This document shows positions 1 to 5,292 of a stretch of 5,780 nt of DNA, piece after piece. The notes below the pieces were generated by a model. The model was not told where the DNA came from and did no database searches. It saw only the letters and a list, made by a program, of their open reading frames with translations. Source of the stretch: Deltaproteobacteria bacterium (GTDB lineage: Bacteria; Desulfobacterota; Desulfomonilia; UBA1062); contig JAGVNP010000146.1 of assembly GCA_020053185.1 (NCBI GenBank), positions 1 to 5,780 on the forward strand, in the 5' to 3' direction. The stretch's first letter is position 1. Each line of letters opens with the position of its first letter. The position numbers and the translations under genes were made by a program.

Positions 1-942
1 ATAGGCTTTTTCGTTATGATCAACTCCAAAGCGCAGCACTGCAGAAGTAACGACCTTGTCCGGCTCAAACGGGATATTGATCATGACAGGAATAACAGAA
101 GTGTTGCGATATTCATAGGTGTCAGTGACTACCCGCATGACTTTTATGCCACCAGGCATTACTCTGTACTGTTCGTATCGGTGAATCAGGCGTACTGGTC
201 CTATCGTGTAGGCAAGTTCATTGCTGTTTACCCCCTCCTCATTAAGAGTAACGCTCATGGCACCGAAGAGGAATTTCATGGTTATGCGCGTTTTCATCCG
301 GTCAACAAAATTCTCTTTGCGCTGTCCTCCTTCTGTGATCCACCTGTGTTTAATAAAGGTGGTATGTTTTCCGTCCTTGGTGATAAGATATTCCAGTTTT
401 CTTACATTTGTTTCAAAGGTTGCATGTTCGTAATCATAGACGATGTAAGGACGGAGTGACGAGCGTGCTGGCGGATTGAATGGAAAATAGAGCACATAGA
501 TCCAGCTCTTCTGGCCATTTACGGGATCAGCAATTTCAATTTCCGAACAATCTTTGTAACCGGGTGTCCATGCAGCCTGTGCAGCCCTGTGGCCTGATTC
601 CTCCACCATGATGCTCAAGGTATCCTGGCTATCGAAGCGGCCATTGCGCAGATCCGTGTTTGGGATAGGCCCACCGTCGAATATCCAGTCGCCGTCTTCA
701 GACCTCTCGTCGATTTGATAACGGATAGGTTCGAATTTTCCGTCATTGTACGCATAGACCCGTATGCCGGAGATCGGCTTTCCTATCATCTCTGATACAA
801 TACTGCCGCTGATTATCACCGAGTCGACATCTCTGGTCAGTGTTTTTTTCTGGATCATAGAATCAGATCCGTACGCCACGAAAGAACACAGCAGCATACC
901 CAGGCACAAAACCATTGCAAACAACATATTGCATCTTTTCAA
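1..942 (-). CDS. Secreted protein of unknown function, 5' part only (314 codons, continues past the left edge)
   Basis: The frame is open without a stop from a TTG at 942-940 to base 1, so the gene is cut by the window edge. The start is set by a strong SD site (AAGGAGG, 956-950) 7 nt upstream; the next in-frame ATG (codon 6) is too far from it. Residues 1-25 look like a Sec signal peptide: KRC, then a hydrophobic core (MLFAMVLCLGMLLCSFV), with probable cleavage after AYG. No convincing lipobox is present, since the Cys residues follow Leu. After the signal comes a region rich in beta-prone residues: VIISGSIVSEMIGKPISGIRVYAY at about 42-65 (read in two parts), then YQIDERSEDGDW at 75-86, which pairs a Tyr-Gln-Ile-Asp-Glu motif with an Asp-Gly-Asp turn, then many aromatic residues (WIYVLYFPF, YIVYDYE). 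I do not recognise the family. A periplasmic or surface role is inferred from the signal peptide only. A good leftward promoter lies about 210 bases upstream. Confidence 0.85.
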   Translation of the reverse strand, partial: MKRCNMLFAMVLCLGMLLCSFVAYGSDSMIQKKTLTRDVDSVIISGSIVSEMIGKPISGIRVYAYNDGKFEPIRYQIDERSEDGDWIFDGGPIPNTDLRNGRFDSQDTLSIMVEESGHRAAQAAWTPGYKDCSEIEIADPVNGQKSWIYVLYFPFNPPARSSLRPYIVYDYEHATFETNVRKLEYLITKDGKHTTFIKHRWITEGGQRKENFVDRMKTRITMKFLFGAMSVTLNEEGVNSNELAYTIGPVRLIHRYEQYRVMPGGIKVMRVVTDTYEYRNTSVIPVMINIPFEPDKVVTSAVLRFGVDHNEKAY

Positions 943-976
943 AACTCCACCTCCTTATTGATATTTCAATAAAATG

Positions 977-1105
977 CTAAAAAATCTTACAGACTTTCAT
1001 TTTTATTCGGGGATCTGATGGGCAAAGTTGTTCTCTAAATGTCACGATTATGAACACCGTTAAGACCGGAATCCCAAAACGTTTCTGTGCTGATCGTTTT
1101 TCCAT
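977..1105 (-). CDS. Possible 42-residue leader peptide or small membrane peptide
   Basis: An ATG at 1105-1103 lies about 42 nt after the predicted start of the leftward transcript and is preceded by AAGGGG (1114-1109), with a short 3-nt spacing. It opens a 43-codon frame ending in TAG at 979-977. The peptide has a basic start (MEKRSAQKR), one hydrophobic run at residues 10-23 (FGIPVLTVFIIVTF), and a polar tail with two Cys. It ends 34 nt before the secreted-protein start. The case rests on position, SD-like sequence and the hydrophobic segment only. No homologue is known to me and it may be chance. Confidence 0.22.
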   Translation of the reverse strand: MEKRSAQKRFGIPVLTVFIIVTFREQLCPSDPRIKMKVCKIF

Positions 1106-1182
1106 AGACCCCTTACAAATCAAAGATACAACACATAAAAACAAACTTTTTTGATGATACAAAGTTGTTCCGAATGTGTCAA
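1016..1182 (-). repeat. Imperfect direct repeat (1016-1045 and 1152-1182), one copy being the promoter
   Basis: The 11-mer CAAAGTTGTTC occurs at 1023-1033 and 1160-1170 on the plus strand. In both copies it is flanked by TGATG on the left and a TGTCA element on the right. On the minus strand the right copy is the TTGACA/TATCAT promoter. The left copy keeps GTGACA and a similar 17-base spacer but has CCCATC where the -10 should be. It could be a degenerate promoter duplication or a pair of binding sites. Confidence 0.45.
1154..1182 (-). promoter_or_regulatory. Sigma-70-type promoter reading left towards the secreted-protein gene
   Basis: On the minus strand, TTGACA (1182-1177, perfect -35) is followed by 17 bases and TATCAT (1159-1154, 5 of 6 to the -10 consensus). 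Transcription would start near 1147 and reach the TTG start at 942 after about 205 nt. The match is unusually good for this window. The long leader is unexplained, and a second, closer promoter cannot be excluded. Confidence 0.6.
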
Positions 1183-1246
1183 GCCAGACTTCGCAAAAAG
1201 GCATTTCAAGCGGGCGAACCTATCTGAAAGGCAGTTTTTGGGGCAT

Positions 1247-1302
1247 CTTTCTTTTCGGCTTAGCAAAGAAAGGGATATAAGTATGCTTGACTTTTTCTTT
1301 GC
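1247..1302 (+). promoter_or_regulatory. Two alternative stems in the greA upstream region
   Basis: CTTTCTTT (1247-1254) is complementary to AAAGAAAG (1265-1272), and GCAAAGAAA (1263-1271) is also complementary to TTTCTTTGC (1294-1302). The middle segment can therefore pair with either neighbour. The stems are A/T-rich, and whether this stretch is transcribed is unknown because the greA start point is not clear. Confidence 0.3.
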
Positions 1303-1308
1303 GTATGA

Positions 1309-1326
1309 TACCTTGCAACCAAGGTA
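1309..1326 (+). promoter_or_regulatory. Perfect 7-bp hairpin, possible antiterminator in the greA leader
   Basis: TACCTTG (1309-1315) and CAAGGTA (1320-1326) form a perfect stem around the loop CAAC. The right arm shares bases 1322-1326 with the left arm of the next, terminator-like stem. The two structures cannot form together, which is the arrangement expected of an attenuator switch. Confidence 0.4.
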
Positions 1327-1362
1327 CTAATGAGGGTTCTCATTGGTATCTCTTTATTTTTT
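1322..1362 (+). terminator. Terminator-like hairpin with T-tract in the greA leader
   Basis: Bases 1322-1334 pair with 1339-1351 around the loop GGTT, giving a 13-bp stem with two G-T wobbles. The sequence that follows is CTTTATTTTTT (1352-1362). The core AATGAG/CTCATT is perfect. It lies only 20 bases before the greA ATG and no plus-strand gene lies upstream, so it would act on the greA transcript itself. The stem is only moderately GC-rich, so termination would be partial. Confidence 0.5.
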
Positions 1363-1382
1363 CGTATGCATGGAGATGAATC

Positions 1383-1856
1383 ATGAAGAAACGAATCCCA
1401 ATCACGCGACAAGGATATGATGCGCTTAAAGCAGAGCTTGACCATCTGAAAAAGAAAGAAAGACCCAAGATAGTTGCGGACATCGAAGAAGCAAGGGGCC
1501 ATGGTGATCTTTCGGAAAATGCCGAGTATCTCTATGCAAAAGAGCGTCAGTCCTTTATCGAGACGCGGATAAAAGAATTAGAGACAAAATTCTCCGCATT
1601 CGAGATAATCGATACATCAAAGCTTCCCTGTGACAAGGTTGTATTTGGATCGAGAGTGATAGTCTGCAATGTGGATACAGGTGAAGAGGTTGCGTATCAG
1701 TTAGTAGGTAGTGATGAGTCTGATATAAGCAAAGGAAGAGTATCCATTGAATCACCGATTGCAAAGGCGCTGATCGGGAAGAAGATCGAAGATGTGGTGA
1801 TTGTGAGTGCGCCAAACGGCAAAAGAGAGTACGAGATCATCGAAATCCTCAAGTAG
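1383..1856 (+). CDS. greA: Transcription elongation factor GreA
   Basis: This 157-residue protein has the full length and layout of GreA. An N-terminal coiled-coil hairpin (about residues 10-75) enters the RNA polymerase secondary channel, and a C-terminal FKBP-like domain (about 85-157) docks on the polymerase. The tip carries GDLSENAEYLYAKERQ; D42 and E45 correspond to the acidic pair that coordinates magnesium for cleavage of backtracked RNA in E. coli GreA. The C-terminal SPIAKALIGKKIEDVV segment is also typical. GreA rescues stalled polymerase by stimulating 3' transcript cleavage. The start is supported by GGAG (1372-1375) 7 nt before the ATG. The gene appears monocistronic: the next gene is convergent, and a terminator-like stem stands in its leader. 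No key residue is missing. GreB is less likely given the sequence and neighbours. Confidence 0.97.
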   Translation: MKKRIPITRQGYDALKAELDHLKKKERPKIVADIEEARGHGDLSENAEYLYAKERQSFIETRIKELETKFSAFEIIDTSKLPCDKVVFGSRVIVCNVDTGEEVAYQLVGSDESDISKGRVSIESPIAKALIGKKIEDVVIVSAPNGKREYEIIEILK

Positions 1857-1871
1857 TAGTTTTTTCGATAA

Positions 1872-1902
1872 CCTTGAACCTTAAACCTTAGACCTTGAAC
1901 CT
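1872..1902. repeat. Heptanucleotide tandem repeat between convergent genes
   Basis: Four units of seven bases, CCTTGAA, CCTTAAA, CCTTAGA and CCTTGAA (consensus CCTTRRA), plus a partial CCT fill most of the 52-base gap between the greA stop and the ATPase stop. The array is intergenic. No hairpin with a T-tract is apparent here, so neither convergent gene has an obvious classical terminator in the gap. Confidence 0.75.
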
Positions 1903-1908
1903 GTAGTT

Positions 1909-2721
1909 TTACGGTTCACGCTTCACGGAGGCATCCAACGCCTGTGAAGGCACCAGGAAAACATGCGGTCTTTGCGAGACAGGATCTTTTTCTACTACCA
2001 CCGTGGTGTCGTACACATGCTCGATGTTCTGATATGTGAGCACATTTTCTGTAGGCCCTGAGGTGAAAATTTTTCCTTCCTTCAAGAGTACGAGTGTGTC
2101 GCAGTAGTAGCTTGCAAGATTGAGGTCATGGAGTATTGCAATAACAGTGAGTCCTTTTTGTTTATTCAGAGACCGGATGAGATCCATGATCCTGATCTGG
2201 TGTCCGATATCAAGGTGCGATGTTGGTTCATCGAGCAAAAGTAATTCCGGCTCCTGGGCAAGGCCCTGCGCAAGAACCACCCGCTGCAGTTCGCCACCAG
2301 AGAGTGAAGACACCCTTCTTTTTCTATAAGGGGTTATGTCAAACAGTGCGATAACTTCTTCTGCTATCTTAAAGTCATAAGATTTAAGCGGCTCAAGGCG
2401 GCCTCTGTGCGGGTATCTGCCCATGAGGATGAATTCTTCCACGGTAAAAGAGAATGGCACCTCGAAAAATTGGGGTATTGTTGAAATCTGCTTTGCAAAT
2501 TCTTTTACAGACAGGCCGGAGATATCGCTATCCTTGTAGAGGATTTTTCCGCTCCATGGCGGAAGTATTTTGCTGATCGCCTTGAACAAGGTGGATTTGC
2601 CTGCGCCGTTTGGCCCCATGATCCCGACAAACGCGCCTTTTGGAATTTCAAGGCAGATTTCATTGATAACAGATTTTTTCTCATAGCCTGTAGAGAGGTT
2701 TTCTATTTTAAGCAGGCTCAC
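1909..2721 (-). CDS. btuD: ABC transporter ATP-binding protein of a cobalamin/siderophore-type importer (BtuD/FhuC-like)
   Basis: The chosen GTG start (2721-2719) gives 270 residues. It overlaps the permease stop in GTGA and has GGGAGG (2731-2726) just upstream. A TTG at 2733 in the same frame would add four residues but has no SD site of its own. All nucleotide-binding motifs are intact: Walker A GPNGAGKST (36-44), Q-loop Q84, signature LSGGELQ (140-146), Walker B LLLLDEP (160-166), D-loop SHLD (168-171) and switch His198 in LHDLNLA. These place it with the class that powers import of cobalamin, heme and ferric siderophores (E. coli BtuD and FhuC). A dimer at the inner face of the membrane would drive the permease encoded just upstream. 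The C-terminal 25 or so residues after the core are variable. The ATPase role is certain; the symbol follows from the neighbours and the substrate is inferred. Confidence 0.9.
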   Translation of the reverse strand: MSLLKIENLSTGYEKKSVINEICLEIPKGAFVGIMGPNGAGKSTLFKAISKILPPWSGKILYKDSDISGLSVKEFAKQISTIPQFFEVPFSFTVEEFILMGRYPHRGRLEPLKSYDFKIAEEVIALFDITPYRKRRVSSLSGGELQRVVLAQGLAQEPELLLLDEPTSHLDIGHQIRIMDLIRSLNKQKGLTVIAILHDLNLASYYCDTLVLLKEGKIFTSGPTENVLTYQNIEHVYDTTVVVEKDPVSQRPHVFLVPSQALDASVKREP

Positions 2722-3713
2722 ATGACCTCCCAATCACGGCTCTTCATCAAAAGCGCAATAAAAAAGACAGCGCCGATTATGCCGGTGATCACGCCTACAG
2801 GCAGCTCTAAAGGGCGTATGAGTGTTTGTGCAAATGTGTCGCAGATGAGGAGAAAAGAAGCCCCTGCGAGCACAGAAGAGGGAAGCATGATCTGATGATT
2901 TGGCCCCAGGATCTTACGCACAATATGCGGGATTATGAGCCCCACAAAGCCGATGATCCCTGAGAGCGCAACGCATACCCCTGTGATAAGGGATGCTAGG
3001 ATAAAAAATGTAGCCTTTGCTTTTTTTGCATCAAGCCCGAGGTGGTAGGCTTTTTCCTCTCCCAGACTCAGCAGATTAAGATCCCTTGAAAACAGAATTA
3101 GAAGGATCAGGACAATAAGAATGATCGGGCTAGATATTTTGATGAGCATCGGATCTACAGAAGAGAGATTACCCATGAGCCACATGATTGTATTGTACAC
3201 ATCCCTGCTCTGTGACAGGGAGAAGATCAGCATTACCAGAGAAGAGAACAGAAAGCTCAGAATTACGCCGCTCAGGATTAGCACCAGCTGGGAGAATTTT
3301 TTTGCAGAAGCCATCAGGTAAACGAGAAAAATGCTTATACAGCATCCCAAAAAACACATGCCAACCATGAGTATGTTGCTTAAGCCCAGGCATACGGAGA
3401 TTGTAGCGCCGAGTGCGCCGCCGCCCGAGATTCCGAGCGTATAGGGCTCGGCAAGAGGGTTTCTGAGTATTGCCTGGAAAATTGTTCCGCACACAGCAAG
3501 TCCTGCTCCTACTGTTATGGCCATTACAATCCTCGGTATGCGTATGTGCCAGATGATGGTGTGTGCAAATCCGGCTTTGTCCGGGTGAAGGATTGCATCG
3601 ATTATCATATTGGGAGACAGATCTGTGCCGCCGGTCAGAAGAGAGATTGCAATACTGATCACAAGGATCAGTGTGAGGAGTATAAGAGCTGAAAATGTTT
3701 TTGTACTGCTCAT
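2718..3713 (-). CDS. btuC: FecCD-family ABC permease (BtuC-like)
   Basis: This is a 331-residue, highly hydrophobic protein of the usual length for FecCD/BtuC permeases, which have about ten membrane helices and act as homodimers in the cytoplasmic membrane. Family signatures are clear: RIPRI (58-62), NPLAEPYTLGISGGGALGA (85-103), LGEEKAYHLGLD (217-228), GFVGLIIPHIVR (255-266), where the cytoplasmic coupling helix contacts the ATPase, and ELPVGVITGIIGAVFF (303-318). The ATG at 3713-3711 overlaps the binding-protein stop in ATGA, with GGGAG shortly upstream. Its own stop overlaps the ATPase start. This indicates translational coupling and equal supply of subunits. It forms the transport channel for the substrate delivered by the BtuF-like protein. 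Vitamin B12, heme and siderophore permeases share these motifs, so the substrate is not settled by this gene alone. Confidence 0.92.
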   Translation of the reverse strand: MSSTKTFSALILLTLILVISIAISLLTGGTDLSPNMIIDAILHPDKAGFAHTIIWHIRIPRIVMAITVGAGLAVCGTIFQAILRNPLAEPYTLGISGGGALGATISVCLGLSNILMVGMCFLGCCISIFLVYLMASAKKFSQLVLILSGVILSFLFSSLVMLIFSLSQSRDVYNTIMWLMGNLSSVDPMLIKISSPIILIVLILLILFSRDLNLLSLGEEKAYHLGLDAKKAKATFFILASLITGVCVALSGIIGFVGLIIPHIVRKILGPNHQIMLPSSVLAGASFLLICDTFAQTLIRPLELPVGVITGIIGAVFFIALLMKSRDWEVM

Positions 3714-4546
3714 AGGACTCCCGGATATAGCAGAGAGATGACAGTTTTGTATCCCTCTAAGAACATAAGTGGCGTAGGCTGACAGATTTTATCGGGATCT
3801 ATTATATAGACTCTGTTATTTTTCACTGCATCTATGGTGCTCATATTTTTCCATATGCTGTTTTGCGAGGCGTTTGTCTTTCCCATGTCAGAGACTATAA
3901 TGATCACCCCGGGATTTTTTGCTATCACTTCTTCGATATTTACTCTTGGGTACCTGGCTTTCAGCTCTCCAAAAATATTTGTGCTTCCTGATAAGCGGAT
4001 GAATTCAGATGCAAATGTTTTATCATTGATCGTAACAAGAGGTTTGTCGCTTATCTGCCAGAATATGCGCTTTCCCTGCTTGTGTTTGATTTTATCCCTG
4101 AGCATGGCTATCTGGCCGGAGGTGTGATCGACTATAGTCTTTGCCTTCTGTTCTTTGCCGAGTAATTTTCCGAGCTTAAGAAAAACAGCACAGATTTCTT
4201 CAAAAGAAGAGCCTTCTTCAAAGATCTTCACGCGGAATCCAAGGGATCTTAGGGTGTCGATATCCTTTTTTTTGTTGCACCCTTTGTGTGCGAGAACCAT
4301 GTCAGGTTTCAGGGCAATGATCTTTTCAATATTGAGGTCAGATAAAGTGCCCACTATCTCTTTTGATTTTGCATCAGGACAATATGCGGTTACTCCCACG
4401 AGAAGATTCCCTGCCTCAAGGTCATAGATCTCTCTGGTAAGAGAAGGCGCCAAGGAGATGATCCTTTGGGGAGGTTTTTCACTTGAGAAGACAGGAGCAA
4501 TTCCCAATGCAAAAAAAATGATAAGAAAACAGTATATTCTCTTCAC
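3710..4546 (-). CDS. btuF: Periplasmic substrate-binding protein of class III ABC importer (BtuF-like)
   Basis: This 278-residue protein starts at GTG (4546-4544) and has a signal peptide: MKR, then IYCFLIIFFALGIAPVF, with probable cleavage near residue 21. The lone Cys at position 6 is not in a lipobox. The mature part opens with QRIISLAPSLTREIYDL (27-43), the hallmark start of class III binding proteins, followed by VGVTAYCPDA (50-59) and NIEKIIALKPDMVLAHKG (72-89), which closely parallels E. coli BtuF. A second lobe begins after a long helix (about 115-155), with KRIFWQISDKPLVT and VNIEEVIAKNPGVIII (202-217); its Glu residues are candidates for docking on the permease. It would capture the ligand in the periplasm. 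It is the first gene of a three-gene operon with a good promoter. An AGGAAGG lies 13 nt before the GTG, a long spacing, but no better in-frame start exists. Cobalamin is the best guess; heme or siderophore is possible. Confidence 0.85.
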   Translation of the reverse strand: MKRIYCFLIIFFALGIAPVFSSEKPPQRIISLAPSLTREIYDLEAGNLLVGVTAYCPDAKSKEIVGTLSDLNIEKIIALKPDMVLAHKGCNKKKDIDTLRSLGFRVKIFEEGSSFEEICAVFLKLGKLLGKEQKAKTIVDHTSGQIAMLRDKIKHKQGKRIFWQISDKPLVTINDKTFASEFIRLSGSTNIFGELKARYPRVNIEEVIAKNPGVIIIVSDMGKTNASQNSIWKNMSTIDAVKNNRVYIIDPDKICQPTPLMFLEGYKTVISLLYPGVL

Positions 4547-4584
4547 CAGGGCGATAAGACCTTCCTATATATCAATTTGCCGAC

Positions 4585-4613
4585 ATTCTCACACAAGGGG
4601 TTATGCCTGTCAA
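4585..4613 (-). promoter_or_regulatory. Promoter of the btuF-btuC-btuD operon
   Basis: On the minus strand, a perfect TTGACA (4613-4608) is followed by 17 bases and GAGAAT (4590-4585, 4 of 6). A TGT directly before the hexamer gives an extended -10. Transcription would begin near 4578, leaving a leader of only about 31 nt before the GTG. That is too short for a cobalamin riboswitch. Confidence 0.7.
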
Positions 4614-4629
4614 GAAAAGCAGGAATCCC
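4597..4629. promoter_or_regulatory. Imperfect inverted repeat over the btu promoter -35, possible operator
   Basis: GGGGTT (4597-4602) faces AATCCC (4624-4629) with one wobble, and CCTG (4606-4609) faces CAGG (4620-4623). A 3-base bulge lies on one side and the loop is 10 bases. The dyad covers the -35 and part of the spacer, where a repressor could act. It does not look like a Fur box. The call rests only on symmetry and position. Confidence 0.25.
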
Positions 4630-4655
4630 TTTCAGTCAGGTTTTTGTGGAAAAGG

Positions 4656-4683
4656 TTTGTTCTTGAATTATTGCAGGGATAAT
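4656..4683 (+). promoter_or_regulatory. Weak candidate promoter for the first small paralogue gene
   Basis: GATAAT (4678-4683) matches the -10 consensus at 5 of 6. The upstream TTTGTT/TTGTTC region (4656-4662) is only a poor -35 at 15-16 bases. No better rightward promoter is visible between the divergent btu promoter and the start at 4760. Confidence 0.25.
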
Positions 4684-4759
4684 GTAAAGCTAGTTTTTAG
4701 TTTTATGTTGTCGGGCCTGTTTTTTAAGGCTTTCATAATACGGGAGAAAAGGAAGTTTG

Positions 4760-5065
4760 ATGACAGACAAAATTGAAGATGGTCCAATTATAGAGCTCGT
4801 TGATCTTGTGGATGAAGGGCCATATGCCGAAGAGCCCCACCATAAAAAAGTAGTCTATCCTGAAGATAAAAAAAAGGCCCCCATCGTTATTGATGTAAAG
4901 GAGACTATTGTACAGGAAGTTAAGACGCAGGTTTCCGCAGCACTTGAAGACGTTAAGGTGGGTATTGAAAAAGATATAATCGCAGCTACCAGATCAATGC
5001 TTCCTGAAATCGTGGAGAAGGTAGTCAGAGAAGAGATTGAGAAGCTGAAAAAGATAAAAGAATAA
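4760..5065 (+). CDS. Small acidic protein with LVDLVDEGPYA motif and PopZ-like helical tail, paralogue A
   Basis: The ATG at 4760 (101 residues) is preferred over the in-frame TTG at 4757 because GGAAG (4751-4755) lies 4 nt before the ATG and only 1 nt before the TTG. The protein has three parts. Residues 8-23 form an acidic motif (GPIIELVDLVDEGPYA). Residues 24-41 are a polar, Lys- and Pro-containing linker. Residues 44-101 are strongly predicted helix, with hydrophobics spaced 3-4 apart, ending in LPEIVEKVVREEIEKLKK (81-98). That ending resembles the C-terminal helices of PopZ/DUF2497 polar organising proteins and the tails of some deltaproteobacterial proteins; this is resemblance by eye, not a demonstrated homology. 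There is no signal peptide, membrane segment or catalytic motif. A cytoplasmic adaptor or oligomerising role is inference. A related gene follows 227 bases downstream on the same strand. Confidence 0.85.
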   Translation: MTDKIEDGPIIELVDLVDEGPYAEEPHHKKVVYPEDKKKAPIVIDVKETIVQEVKTQVSAALEDVKVGIEKDIIAATRSMLPEIVEKVVREEIEKLKKIKE

Positions 5066-5217
5066 ACTTCTGTTTTTGAAACACAGACTCCAATCATTAA
5101 TGCCAAATTAAACTTCAAACCTCATACCATCTAAACATTGTCAAAAAATAAGGGTAAAAAAACAGGAAAAGTAGAAGTTTTCAGACCAGAAAGATTGTTA
5201 TTGCTTTGCTGTAAGAA

Positions 5218-5231
5218 TAATGCTAGCATTA
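5218..5231. promoter_or_regulatory. Perfect 14-bp palindrome upstream of paralogue B, possible operator
   Basis: TAATGCTAGCATTA reads the same on both strands and sits 61 bases before the ATG of the second paralogue. It overlaps TAGCAT (5224-5229), which with TTGCTT (5201-5206) and a 17-base spacer makes a weak sigma-70 promoter. A dimeric regulator binding here would block the -10. No equivalent palindrome was seen before paralogue A. Confidence 0.4.
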
Positions 5232-5292
5232 AAATCTCGTTAAATTTTTTGTAATTGATGGTTCTCCTGGGGAAGGATTAAGGAGGAAATCG

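Larger units (their letters stand above)
943..1382. other. 440-base intergenic region between divergent genes
   Basis: The gap separates the leftward secreted-protein gene from greA. Its middle holds a leftward promoter and a possible 42-residue leader ORF. Its right third (1247-1362) holds a run of overlapping inverted repeats that ends in a terminator-like stem. I found no tRNA, no known riboswitch core and no convincing sigma-70 promoter for greA. TATAAG at 1276-1281 is the best rightward -10 candidate, but it has no good -35. Confidence 0.7.

Noticed and set aside
16..459. 147-codon plus-strand open frame starting with ATG
   Set aside because: It lies antisense within the secreted-protein gene, has no SD site, and its composition is not protein-like. 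The minus-strand frame has an SD site, a signal peptide and continuity through the whole stretch.
977..1204. 75-codon minus-strand reading of the region upstream of the secreted protein
   Set aside because: Its start at 1204 would lie upstream of the predicted leftward promoter. Only the 42-codon part from 1105 has an SD-like site and suitable position, so only that was kept, at low confidence.
1287..1309. TTGACT and TATGAT as a greA promoter
   Set aside because: The spacing is only 11 bases, far below the 16-18 needed for a sigma-70 promoter.
1839..1869. ATCGAAA/TTTCGAT inverted repeat at the greA stop as a terminator
   Set aside because: The stem is 7 bp and A/T-rich with a 17-base loop, and the T-run lies inside the structure rather than after it.
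2721..2733. TTG start at 2733 for the ATPase gene
   Set aside because: The GGGAGG that would serve as SD lies inside the extra codons and is placed correctly for the GTG at 2721, which also forms the GTGA overlap with the permease stop.
3169..3492. 107-codon minus-strand frame inside the permease gene
   Set aside because: It is an alternative frame of the permease gene, whose own frame carries all FecCD signatures.
4547..4756. Cobalamin riboswitch or Fur box upstream of the btu-like operon
   Set aside because: No conserved cobalamin-element core and no GATAAT-array Fur-like dyad could be found by reading; the predicted leader is too short.
4855..5118. 87-codon minus-strand frame across paralogue A
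   Set aside because: It is a shadow frame rich in Ser and Ile antisense to a gene that has an SD site and a conserved paralogue.
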